Assembly (NCBI RefSeq): GCF_000334455.1
Contig: NZ_BANX01000014.1
Span: forward strand, 62,001 to 126,000
Direction of reading: 5' to 3'
Source: Gordonia soli NBRC 108243
Lineage (GTDB): Bacteria; Actinomycetota; Actinomycetes; Mycobacteriales; Mycobacteriaceae
Length of the DNA: 64,000 nt
A program made the position numbers and the translations under genes. The notes beneath the pieces are model-generated. The model did no database searches, was not told the DNA's origin, and was given only the letters and a program-made list of their open reading frames with translations. Below, one piece after another: positions 42,964-51,423 of this stretch; position 1 is the stretch's first letter, and each line of letters begins with the position of its first letter.

Positions 42964-43332
42964 TTACCCCACACCCAGCAGGTCGATGACGAAGACCAGG
43001 GTCTTGCCCGAGAGGCGGTGGCCGGCACCTTCGGGACCGTAGGCCAGCTGCGGCGGGACCGTCAGGCGGCGGCGTCCGCCGACCTTCATGCCGGGGATCC
43101 CCTCCTGCCAACCCGGGATCAGACGCTCCAGCGGGAAGTTCGCGGACTGTCCACGGTCCCACGAGGAGTCGAACTCCTCGCCGGTGGCGAACTCGACGCC
43201 GACGTAGTGGACGTCGACCACGCCACCGCGCTGGGCCTCGTCACCCTCGCCCACGATCAGATCCGTGATCTGCAGCTCGGTCGGTGCCGGTCCCTCGGGG
43301 AACTCGACTTCGGGCTTCTCGGTGCTGGTCAC
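42964..43332 (-). CDS. FKBP-type peptidyl-prolyl isomerase
   Basis: A 122-aa single-domain FKBP that isomerises Xaa-Pro bonds in the cytoplasm, as no signal peptide is present. Signatures are VVDVHYVGVEFATGEEFDSSWDRG, PLERLIPGWQEGIPGMKVGGRRRLTVPPQLAYG and FVIDLLGVG. The GTG at 43332 has AAGGAG with good spacing. It lies 88 bases downstream of gltA and directly abuts the photolyase frame. Mycobacteria have a similar FKBP near gltA. Confidence 0.92.
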   Translation of the reverse strand: MTSTEKPEVEFPEGPAPTELQITDLIVGEGDEAQRGGVVDVHYVGVEFATGEEFDSSWDRGQSANFPLERLIPGWQEGIPGMKVGGRRRLTVPPQLAYGPEGAGHRLSGKTLVFVIDLLGVG

Positions 43333-43420
43333 GAACTCTCCTTTGAGTCGGTCGATGTCAGGAGCCGGTGCCGTCGTCGCGGAGGCACCGGCCGCGGCCC
43401 CGGCTGGCCGGGGACAAAGG

Positions 43421-44743
<1,323 letters not shown>

Positions 44744-44808
44744 ACGAACCCCTTTACTCAGGTACGTCGTTTGCAGATGTGTCCGGGTTGGGACACTCCT
44801 CTACAAAG

Positions 44809-45753
44809 CTAGTCGGTACTCAGCTCGCCCGCCCACGGAGGGTCGGCGCCCGGACGCCCCACGGTGACCGCAGCGACCTGACCTGCGAAGGCGGCGACCT
44901 TCCGCCACTCGTCGGGGCCCAGTGCACGAACAGCGTCCGGCGAGAGTGCGCCGAGCTGATCCAGCTTGCTTAACACACCACCCAAGACGCTGTCACCTGC
45001 ACCGATGGTGTCGGCCACGGCTACCGACGGCGCCGGCGCGCTCACGATGTCGGTCGCGGTCCGGACCGTGATGCCGTCGGCACCGGCAGTTGTGACCACC
45101 GCCACCACTCCGGCCTCCAGCCACTGGTCGGGGCCGGTGCCGGATGGGCCCTCGGCCAGCCAGGCGGCGTCCTCGTCGGACAGTTTCACGACGTCGACGG
45201 ACCGCACCCACGCCGCGAACCGTCTCCGGTAGGCGTCGGGATCGTCGATGACGGCGGCTCGGATGTTCGGGTCGACCACCACGAGGCGGCCCTCCTCGTG
45301 ACTGCGCCGCAGGACCGCCTCGTAGACGCTCGCCCCAGGCTCCAGGACCAGCGACAACGTGCCGAAACAGACTGCTGCGACAGTCGCCGGGAACGCGCCG
45401 GGGTCGGCAACCGTGCGGTCGGCCGTACCCGAGACGTAGAAGGAGTACTGGGCGCCACCGCCGGGGCCGATGGTCGCGAGGGCGAGGGAAGTCGACTCGG
45501 ACCGCCGCTGGACGAGCGACGTACCCACGCCACTTGCCTGCAACGCGCCGACGATGGCCTCGCCGTAGTTGTCGGTGGAGACCGCCGAACACAAGGTGAC
45601 CGCGCTCCCCAGCCGCCCCAAGGTGATCGCGACGTTGAACGGACCACCCCCGAGCGCGGGCTGCAGCGGGGGAAGACGCCCTCCGTCGCGGGAGACCGGC
45701 GCGCCGGCGACCACGTCGACGAGCGCCTCACCGCAGACGACGATCTCTCTCAC
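44809..45753 (-). CDS. PfkB-family carbohydrate kinase, fructokinase-like
   Basis: A 314-aa sugar kinase. The N-terminal GGGPFNVAITLGRLGS is PfkB signature 1. The C-terminal ADTIGAGDSVLGGVLSKL contains the catalytic Asp and anion hole. Fructose is a likely substrate since GEALVDVV resembles fructokinases, but ribose or another sugar cannot be excluded. It starts at GTG 45753 and diverges from the 5-oxoprolinase gene. Confidence 0.88.
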   Translation of the reverse strand: MREIVVCGEALVDVVAGAPVSRDGGRLPPLQPALGGGPFNVAITLGRLGSAVTLCSAVSTDNYGEAIVGALQASGVGTSLVQRRSESTSLALATIGPGGGAQYSFYVSGTADRTVADPGAFPATVAAVCFGTLSLVLEPGASVYEAVLRRSHEEGRLVVVDPNIRAAVIDDPDAYRRRFAAWVRSVDVVKLSDEDAAWLAEGPSGTGPDQWLEAGVVAVVTTAGADGITVRTATDIVSAPAPSVAVADTIGAGDSVLGGVLSKLDQLGALSPDAVRALGPDEWRKVAAFAGQVAAVTVGRPGADPPWAGELSTD

Positions 45754-45834
45754 CGCGCACCTCTCGACGTCGCATTCACCAGGTCATCGTCGAGTGTGCC
45801 ACCGCCCACGCCCTGACCTCGGTAGGTTTGCTGC

Positions 45835-47421
45835 ATGCGAGAGTTGCCCGCCGGACTCGACGCTGTGCTGCTCGACTTCGGCGCCGAACCCGATCCGGCT
45901 GTCGCCGTGCGGCGTTCGGCGGCGGCACTGCGATCGGCCATGGCGGCCGGACGTCTCCCGGAGATCACCGACGTGATCCCGGCGGCCCTCACCATCCTGG
46001 TCCAGGCCGAGATCGGTTCCGGCGTGGACACACTGGGCGTCCATCGGGCTCTGCGTGACGGCCCCCGCCGTGACGACTCCCCCGGCGTCTCCACGCCATC
46101 CGAGATCGTCGTGCCGGTGCGCTACGACGGTGCAGATCTGGACGCCGCGGCGGACTCCGTCGGACTGACCGTCCCGCAGCTCGTCGCACTGCATCAGGAC
46201 ACCACGTGGCGGGTGCAGTTCATGGGCTTCGCACCGGGCTTCGGCTATCTGGTGCCCACGGACGACGACAATCCGTTGACCCGGATCGGCCGGCGGTCCG
46301 AGTCGCGCCCGCGGGTTCCGGCCGGATCGGTCGCGGTGGCTGCGGGATACAGCGCGGTGTATCCGCGCGAGAGCCCGGGCGGGTGGCACCTGCTGGGCCA
46401 CACCGACATCGAACTCTGGGACGAGACGGCCGACCCGCCCGCGCTCCTCGCGCCGGGCGCCGTCGTCCGCTTCACCGAAAGGGACGGTCGGGCCCGTCGC
46501 GAGGAGCAGCGTCGGGGGCACCGGCGGGGACGCTCGACGACGGACGCGACCGGATCGCTGACCGTGCTGGCCACCGGTCCGCTCGCGACCGTCCAGGACC
46601 TCGGTCGGCCCGGGTACGCGCACCTGGGTGTCCCGCGTTCGGGAGCGACTGATCGGACCGCGGCGGCGCTGGCGAATCGGCTGGTCGGCAACCCGGAATC
46701 GGCGGCGACCGTCGAATGCACCCTCGGTGGACTACGGGTGCGGGCCGACATCGACCTGCTGATCGCCGTGACCGGCGCCGACGCCCCGGTGAGCGTCGAT
46801 GGCCGACCGGTCGGCACGCACGGCGCGCAGGCGGTGACCGCCGGAGCCGAGGTCCGCGTCGACGTCCCGCCCCGGGGGTGTCGGAACTACCTCGCGGTCC
46901 GCGGCGGGATCGACGTTTCCGCGGTGCTCGGCTCGCGCTCCACCGACATACTCTCCGACCTGGGACCGGCGCCACTGTCGGCCGGTGCGGTCGTGCCGAT
47001 CGGTACCGGGGCGTCGGGCTGGCCGTCGACGATGACCGCCCCCGCTGATCATCGGCTCGACGCGGTGATCGACCTCGACGTCCACACCGGTCCACGCTCG
47101 GCACTCCTCGCCGACGTCGACGACCTGTTCGTGGCCACCTGGATGGTGACCCCGGAGAGCAACCGTGTCGGGGTGCGCCTCACGCGCCCCGAGGCATCGC
47201 CCGCTCCGATGGTCGTCCACCGTGCCGACACGGGAGACCCGGCATCAGAAGGGATTCCGCACGGCGCGGTCCAGATCCCGCCGTCGGGTCGGCCGGTTGT
47301 CTTTCTCGCCGACCATCCGGTGACCGGCGGTTATCCGGTGGCCGCCGTGCTGACCGTCACCGCACTCGACCGCGCCGCCCAACTCGTGGCCGGAGACCAG
47401 GTCCGATTCCGCCCGCGCTGA
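45835..47421 (+). CDS. Fused 5-oxoprolinase subunits PxpB-PxpC
   Basis: A 528-aa fusion. Residues 1-220 are PxpB/KipI-like (MGFAPGFGYLV, GRRSESRPRVPAGSVAVA, SPGGWHLLG). Residues 240-528 are PxpC/KipA-like (ATVQDLGRPGYAHLGVPRSGATDR, LIGNPESAATVECTLGG-like, RGGID, ESNRVGVRL, HPVTGGYPV). With PxpA the complex opens 5-oxoproline using ATP. No pxpA (LamB/YcsF) gene is nearby. The basic linker RREEQRRGHRRGR separates the halves. Confidence 0.9.
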   Translation: MRELPAGLDAVLLDFGAEPDPAVAVRRSAAALRSAMAAGRLPEITDVIPAALTILVQAEIGSGVDTLGVHRALRDGPRRDDSPGVSTPSEIVVPVRYDGADLDAAADSVGLTVPQLVALHQDTTWRVQFMGFAPGFGYLVPTDDDNPLTRIGRRSESRPRVPAGSVAVAAGYSAVYPRESPGGWHLLGHTDIELWDETADPPALLAPGAVVRFTERDGRARREEQRRGHRRGRSTTDATGSLTVLATGPLATVQDLGRPGYAHLGVPRSGATDRTAAALANRLVGNPESAATVECTLGGLRVRADIDLLIAVTGADAPVSVDGRPVGTHGAQAVTAGAEVRVDVPPRGCRNYLAVRGGIDVSAVLGSRSTDILSDLGPAPLSAGAVVPIGTGASGWPSTMTAPADHRLDAVIDLDVHTGPRSALLADVDDLFVATWMVTPESNRVGVRLTRPEASPAPMVVHRADTGDPASEGIPHGAVQIPPSGRPVVFLADHPVTGGYPVAAVLTVTALDRAAQLVAGDQVRFRPR

Positions 47422-47456
47422 GCGCGTGAGCTACGGCACCGGGTCCAGCGGCCGAC

Positions 47457-47560
47457 GTCGCGTGGTCGCGCGGGACAGTTCTGTCGCGTGGTCGCGCAGG
47501 ACAGTTCTGTCGCGGGGTCGCGCGGGACAGTTCTGTCGCGTAGTCGCACCTGACAGTTCT
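47457..47560. repeat. Four tandem copies of a 26-bp repeat
   Basis: The unit GTCGCGTGGTCGCGCGGGAC followed by AGTTCT recurs at 47457, 47483, 47509 and 47535. The fourth copy is slightly diverged. The GGACAGTTCTGTC junctions are palindromic. It fills most of the gap between the 5-oxoprolinase and VOC genes. Confidence 0.9.
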
Positions 47561-47641
47561 GGCCGCGGATCACCACGACGGGGCGCCGAACTCCCGACGA
47601 ATCTCGTGGTGGGTCGGTTGCGGTCGGACTAGATTCTGTCC

Positions 47642-48001
47642 ATGCAGGTCACGAACATCACCGTTGCGCTCCCCGTGTCCGACCTCGATCGGTCGATCGC
47701 CTGGTATCAGCGCGCGCTCGAGTTGGGCGATCCCGACGTCGCGCCCGACGAGGGCATCGTCGAGTTCGATCTCGGGGTGTTCTGGCTCCAATTGGTCGGC
47801 GCCACCGAGATCGCCGACGGCGGCACCCGTCCCGCGCCGAACCTCACGGTTGCCGACGCGGGGGCCGAACACCGACGGCTGACCGGACTCGGTCTCGACG
47901 TCGGCGCGCTCGGGCGGATCGAGGGCGTGGTCGAGTTCTTCGAGGTGACCGACCCGGACGGGAACACCATCGGCATCGTCACCGAACTCGCCGGGCAGTG
48001 A
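47642..48001 (+). CDS. VOC (glyoxalase/dioxygenase-fold) family protein
   Basis: A 119-aa VOC domain with both beta-alpha-beta-beta-beta modules: VTNITVALPVSDLDRSIAWYQRALEL and NLTVADAGAEHRRLTGLG, ending EFFEVTDPDGNTIGIV. Metal ligands are not fully conserved, so this could be a binding protein, a glyoxalase or a resistance protein. The function is unassigned. Confidence 0.85.
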   Translation: MQVTNITVALPVSDLDRSIAWYQRALELGDPDVAPDEGIVEFDLGVFWLQLVGATEIADGGTRPAPNLTVADAGAEHRRLTGLGLDVGALGRIEGVVEFFEVTDPDGNTIGIVTELAGQ

Positions 48002-48052
48002 TCGCCTGAGCAGTGCCCGACAACCTACCGCTGGTGTGGACGTCGTTCCGGC

Positions 48053-48532
48053 TCAGGAGAAGTCGCGGGTGATCCATCGGTCGATCCGGATCTCGACGTG
48101 CTCCGGGTACCGGCCGCGATTCCCACCGGAGACCTCCCAGTCGGCCCACCCGTCCACCTCCTCCGCCGGGAGGTATCGACTCCCGATGGCGACCAGCGCG
48201 TCGCGGCCGGCTCGGTCTTGGGCGATGACGGTGCCCTCCACGGTGACGTATTTGTACGGGACCTCCGGCTGCTGGACCGAGAAGGAGACTGCACCGGCGG
48301 CCCGGATGAGGCGTGACTTGCGTTGCCCGGCACGCGTGATCACCGACAGCGTGCCGCCCGGCCGATAGTCGAACCAGGTCGGGACGGTGAGTGGTGGCCG
48401 CCCCTCGTCGGCGGCGACGCTGAGGATCCCGACCCTCGGCTCGGCGAGAAATCTCTCGCGCTCCTGCGCGTCGAGCTTTCGCGGTGCGGTGTTGATGTGC
48501 TCGTCCGGTTGCCAGTCATCGCCCATGTGCAT
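48053..48532 (-). CDS. PPOX-class flavin-dependent (FMN-binding split barrel) protein
   Basis: A 159-aa protein of the pyridoxamine-phosphate-oxidase-like split-barrel family. It has the pattern RERFLAEPRVGILSVAADEGRPPLTVPTWFDYRPGGTLSVITRAGQRKSRLIRAAGAVSFSVQQ. These proteins bind FMN or F420 and reduce varied substrates. The ATG at 48532 (MHMGDDWQ) was taken; a GTG at 48607 would add 25 residues. It is convergent with the VOC gene. Confidence 0.82.
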   Translation of the reverse strand: MHMGDDWQPDEHINTAPRKLDAQERERFLAEPRVGILSVAADEGRPPLTVPTWFDYRPGGTLSVITRAGQRKSRLIRAAGAVSFSVQQPEVPYKYVTVEGTVIAQDRAGRDALVAIGSRYLPAEEVDGWADWEVSGGNRGRYPEHVEIRIDRWITRDFS

Positions 48533-48610
48533 TGCCAACCGGATCGATCGCGCGGCGATTCCCTTGCGATCAGGATGAATCGACAGCGTCAACACAGGGA
48601 CGGGCACTGC

Positions 48611-48679
48611 CGAAATCTGTACGTCCGCGGCCTGCCGATGACCATATGTCGACGACTCGCCTCAGGCGTACAGATTTCG
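48611..48679. repeat. 69-bp palindromic element
   Basis: Perfect 13-bp inverted repeats CGAAATCTGTACG (48611-48623) and CGTACAGATTTCG (48667-48679) enclose 43 bases. The inner edge CCTGA matches that of the 73-bp elements elsewhere, suggesting a related class. It lies in the 330-base gap between the PPOX gene and the envelope trio. The rest of the gap shows nothing. Confidence 0.7.
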
Positions 48680-48863
48680 TGCGGGATCGGGCGGTCGCGC
48701 TCGGCGTGCAGCGACCTCGGGCGCTCGAGCACGGGCGGTCGACACGGTGATCCGACCACCTGTCAGCGGTCGGGCATGTTTGCCCGACGACCGGTCCGGG
48801 AATCGGTGAATCACCATCGTTGCCGATCATCGTCGGCACCCGGACGCGAAGGAGTGAACCGCA

Positions 48864-49259
48864 ATGAGCCATCCGAGCACCGACGAGCTGTCGACCGTTC
48901 AGCTGGTCGAACGGTTGCAACAACAGACGACGACCCTGGTACGCACCGAGGTGCGCAATGCACTCGACGAAGTGCGCACCAAGGGCACCCGCATCGGGGT
49001 GGGCGCGGGCATCTCGGGTGCCGGCACCCTGCTGGCCCTGTTCGGACTCGGCACGCTCGTCGCCGCCGCAGTCCTCGGGCTCGCTGTTGCGGTACCGGCG
49101 TGGCTCGCCGCGATCATCGTCGGTGGCGCACTCGTCGTCATCGGCGGCATCGTCGCGGCAGTCGGTGCCCAGCGCGCGAAGTCGGCTCTGCCGCCCGCAC
49201 CGGAACAGGCCGTGCAGAGCATCCGGACCGACGTCGAGACCGTGAAGGAGCACCTCTAG
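48864..49259 (+). CDS. Actinobacterial Holin-X (Phage_holin_3_6) membrane protein
   Basis: A 131-aa protein with an amphipathic N terminus (STVQLVERLQQQTTTLVRTEVRNALDEVR) and two membrane helices (ISGAGTLLALFGLGTLVAAAVLGLAVAV and LAAIIVGGALVVIGGIVAAVG). This is the Holin-X family, which despite the name is chromosomal and associated with envelope stress. AAGGAG precedes the ATG. The next gene starts immediately after its stop (TAGATG). Confidence 0.85.
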   Translation: MSHPSTDELSTVQLVERLQQQTTTLVRTEVRNALDEVRTKGTRIGVGAGISGAGTLLALFGLGTLVAAAVLGLAVAVPAWLAAIIVGGALVVIGGIVAAVGAQRAKSALPPAPEQAVQSIRTDVETVKEHL

Positions 49260-49553
49260 ATGACCGCCGCAGAACATGGGCCCAACGTGACCCCCAACAG
49301 CGATCTGCCGTCCGCCTCGGCCGACACACCGCCACCAGTCGAGCAGCAGCGCGAGGAGTTGGCGGAGACCGTCGACGCCCTGGTGCGCAAAGCCGATGTG
49401 CCTGCGCGGGTGAGTGCCGCCGCCACCGATGCCGCACAGTCCGCGCAGGCGACGGCCAAGGCCAACCAACCGGCACTCATCGGCGCCGCCGTCGCGGCTG
49501 TCCTGGCCGTCGTCGGTGTCGTCGTCGTGCGGCGCCGACGTCGGGAGGCGTGA
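49260..49553 (+). CDS. DUF3618-family membrane-associated protein
   Basis: A 97-aa protein with the DUF3618 pattern: QQREELAETVDALVRKADVPARVSAAATDAAQSAQATAKANQ, then one membrane helix, IGAAVAAVLAVVGVVVV, and a basic tail RRRRREA. It is usually encoded with Holin-X and DUF4235. Function is unknown. Confidence 0.82.
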   Translation: MTAAEHGPNVTPNSDLPSASADTPPPVEQQREELAETVDALVRKADVPARVSAAATDAAQSAQATAKANQPALIGAAVAAVLAVVGVVVVRRRRREA

Positions 49554-49554
49554 G

Positions 49555-49824
49555 ATGAGCGTGGTGTCGAAGGCCTTCTACACACCACTGTCGATCGGCA
49601 CCAGTGTGCTCGGCGGTGTCGCCGCCGGGGCCGTCTTCTCCCAGATCTGGAAACGAGTCGCCGACACGCCGAATGCTCCAGATCCCAAGGACCTCCAGCG
49701 CAGCAACACCGAGGTCCTCGCTGCGGCAGCGCTGCAGGGCTTGGTGTTCGGGCTCGTACGCGCGGCGGTCGACCGGGCAGGCGCACGTGGTTATCGCGCG
49801 GTGACGCATGAGGACCCCACGTGA
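49555..49824 (+). CDS. DUF4235-family membrane protein
   Basis: An 89-aa protein with two hydrophobic stretches (LSIGTSVLGGVAAGAVFSQIWKR and EVLAAAALQGLVFGLVRAAVDRAGARGYRAVT), the DUF4235 hallmark with a conserved W-K-R and G-x-R. GGGAGG precedes the ATG. It is the last gene of the trio and is followed by a terminator. Confidence 0.82.
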   Translation: MSVVSKAFYTPLSIGTSVLGGVAAGAVFSQIWKRVADTPNAPDPKDLQRSNTEVLAAAALQGLVFGLVRAAVDRAGARGYRAVTHEDPT

Positions 49825-50000
49825 TGACCTGATCCTGTTCGCTCCCGACCTCATCGCCACCGATTCCTCGTGTGTGCCGACGCGCCCGAGCGAACCGTGG
49901 TGATGAGAGCGGACCTGCGGCTCGGGACCGCACCCCGATCCCCCGTTCCCGGCGGGCGTGAGTTCTCGACGCGGACGTCGGTCGACCGGCCGGAGAGATC

Positions 50001-50036
50001 ACCGAGGCGGTGTCCGCGACATCACACCGCCTCGGT
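50001..50036 (+). terminator. Terminator of the envelope trio
   Basis: ACCGAGGCGGTGT (50001-50013) and ACACCGCCTCGGT (50024-50036) form a perfect 13-bp stem with a 10-base loop. The stretch 49825-50000 upstream contains nothing recognisable. Confidence 0.8.
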
Positions 50037-50065
50037 CGATCACTCGGCTCGACACGTAACTGCCG

Positions 50066-50104
50066 TTGACAGCCCGATGAGACGAACCTAGAGTTTCGTC
50101 TCAT
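50066..50104 (+). promoter_or_regulatory. Promoter with a perfect 10-bp operator palindrome
   Basis: TTGACA (50066-50071), 17 bases, then TAGAGT (50089-50094) form a promoter. Perfect arms ATGAGACGAA (50077-50086) and TTCGTCTCAT (50095-50104) flank the -10 and run into the ATG at 50103. Transcription should start at or next to the start codon (leaderless) and be blocked by a bound repressor. Confidence 0.75.
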
Positions 50105-51128
50105 GACGGAGGTACTCTCCACCACCGGATCTGCACGGATGGACGCCGGGCCGCGCCTCGACACCCCGACTCCGGCCGAGGTCACCCCGCTCGGACCCGA
50201 CTCGCTGACATGGCAGATCTGGGGCACCTGGACCGGGATGCTCGGCGGCCTGTGGTCCGGCTCCATGCAGAACATGCACCCCAAGCTCGGCGCCGCGGTG
50301 TGGGAACACTCCGACTTCTTCGGCGAACGGTGGGAACGCCTGATGCGGTCGCTGTACCCGATCAGCGGGGTGGTCTTCGACCGCACACCGGACACCGGCC
50401 TCGAGGTCCGCGACTACCACCGCACCATCAAAGGACAGATGGACGACGGATCGCGGTATCACGCACTCGATCCCGACGTCTTCTACTGGGCACACGCGAC
50501 GTTCTGGTACGGCAACGTCCGCTTGTGCGAGAAGTTCGGCCCACGGTTGTCAGAGGACCAGAAGCGGCAACTCTTCGAGGAGTCGAAGACCTGGTATGCG
50601 ATGTACGGGGTGAGCATGCGCCCGGTGCCCGACACCTACGAGGACTTCCTCGAGTACTGGGACCACATGTGCCGCAACGTGCTCCGCGATCACCCAGCGG
50701 TGCGCACCGTACTGGACATCTCCGAACTGCCGCCGCCGCCGTGGATGTCGTGGATGCCGCGACGGATCTGGAGGCGACACGCCGCACCCCCGGTCCAGCG
50801 GTTCTTCGTCTGGCTGACCACCGGCCTCTACGACGAGCCTATCCGCGAGATGATGGGTCTGCGCTGGACGGACCGTGACGAGCGCGTGTTCCGACTGTTC
50901 GGCAAGGGTGTGGACCTCGTGATGAATCGCCTTGTGCCGTACCGCATCCTGCGGCACCCACGGCCGCGCGACGCCTGGGACCGGGTGTCCGGCCGTGTCG
51001 CCGCCGACGCCCCGCTGGTGGAGACACCTGTGCGCAATCTGCCGCCGGAGAGCGAGCGGGACAACCCGATGCACTACTGCCCGGTCCACGCCGCGCGACG
51101 TGCGACCTACCCGGGTCGGATCGATTGA
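50103..51128 (+). CDS. Oxygenase MpaB family protein (DUF2236)
   Basis: A 341-aa protein of the MpaB'/Lcp (DUF2236) family, haem-b oxygenases that cleave C=C bonds in isoprenoid or fatty chains. Family features are the early SLTWQIWGTWTGMLGGLWSGSMQNMHPKLGAAVWEHSDF, RDYHRTIKG, HALDPDVFYWAHATFWYGN and TYEDFLEYWDHM, with candidate haem-ligand histidines. It is shorter than rubber oxygenase Lcp and has no Tat signal, so it is cytoplasmic. It is driven by an operator-containing promoter. Confidence 0.85.
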   Translation: MTEVLSTTGSARMDAGPRLDTPTPAEVTPLGPDSLTWQIWGTWTGMLGGLWSGSMQNMHPKLGAAVWEHSDFFGERWERLMRSLYPISGVVFDRTPDTGLEVRDYHRTIKGQMDDGSRYHALDPDVFYWAHATFWYGNVRLCEKFGPRLSEDQKRQLFEESKTWYAMYGVSMRPVPDTYEDFLEYWDHMCRNVLRDHPAVRTVLDISELPPPPWMSWMPRRIWRRHAAPPVQRFFVWLTTGLYDEPIREMMGLRWTDRDERVFRLFGKGVDLVMNRLVPYRILRHPRPRDAWDRVSGRVAADAPLVETPVRNLPPESERDNPMHYCPVHAARRATYPGRID

Positions 51129-51192
51129 CCCGGATGCACAGTTGCGGATCGCCGGTCGGCCGCGGTGTGGTGGTCGATCAGCACTGTCGTTC

Positions 51193-51404
51193 GGATTCCT
51201 GACGCGTGAGCGGGACGTACTCTGCACCATCCACAGCACAGACCCATCAGGTGTCAGAAATCCGACAACCCCAGGGCGGACAGCCCCGCCAACCGAAATC
51301 AAGCCCGACCACCCCGAACAGCCCCTCCGCCCGGATTCCTGACCCTCCAGCGAGCCACACCGTGCACCATCCACAGCGCGGCCCCATCAGGTGTCAGAAA
51401 TCCG
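51193..51404. repeat. Two copies of the 73-bp palindromic element
   Basis: Copies are at 51193-51265 and 51332-51404, spaced 139 bp. Each starts CGGATTCCTGAC and ends CCATCAGGTGTCAGAAATCCG minus one base; the ends are inverted repeats of about 18 bp, and the core ACCATCCACAGC is shared. Length and ends match the copies at 13820-14130. They lie between convergent mpaB-like and MFS genes. Confidence 0.85.
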
Positions 51405-51423
51405 ACAACCTCAGGGCGCCCGT

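Noticed and set aside
42824..43162. Alternative leftward frames covering the photolyase N terminus
   Set aside because: They overlap the FKBP gene and do not encode the LLWLRRDLRL antenna-domain start, which is in the frame beginning with ACG.
44779..44796. GTGTCC-N6-GGACAC upstream of gltA as a site for the TetR at 7513
   Set aside because: The half-sites are in the opposite arrangement and spacing to GGACA-N3-TGTCC, so the same protein is unlikely to bind.
48864..49824. Holin-X annotation as a sign of a prophage
   Set aside because: The trio with DUF3618 and DUF4235 is a normal chromosomal actinobacterial set and no other phage gene is nearby.
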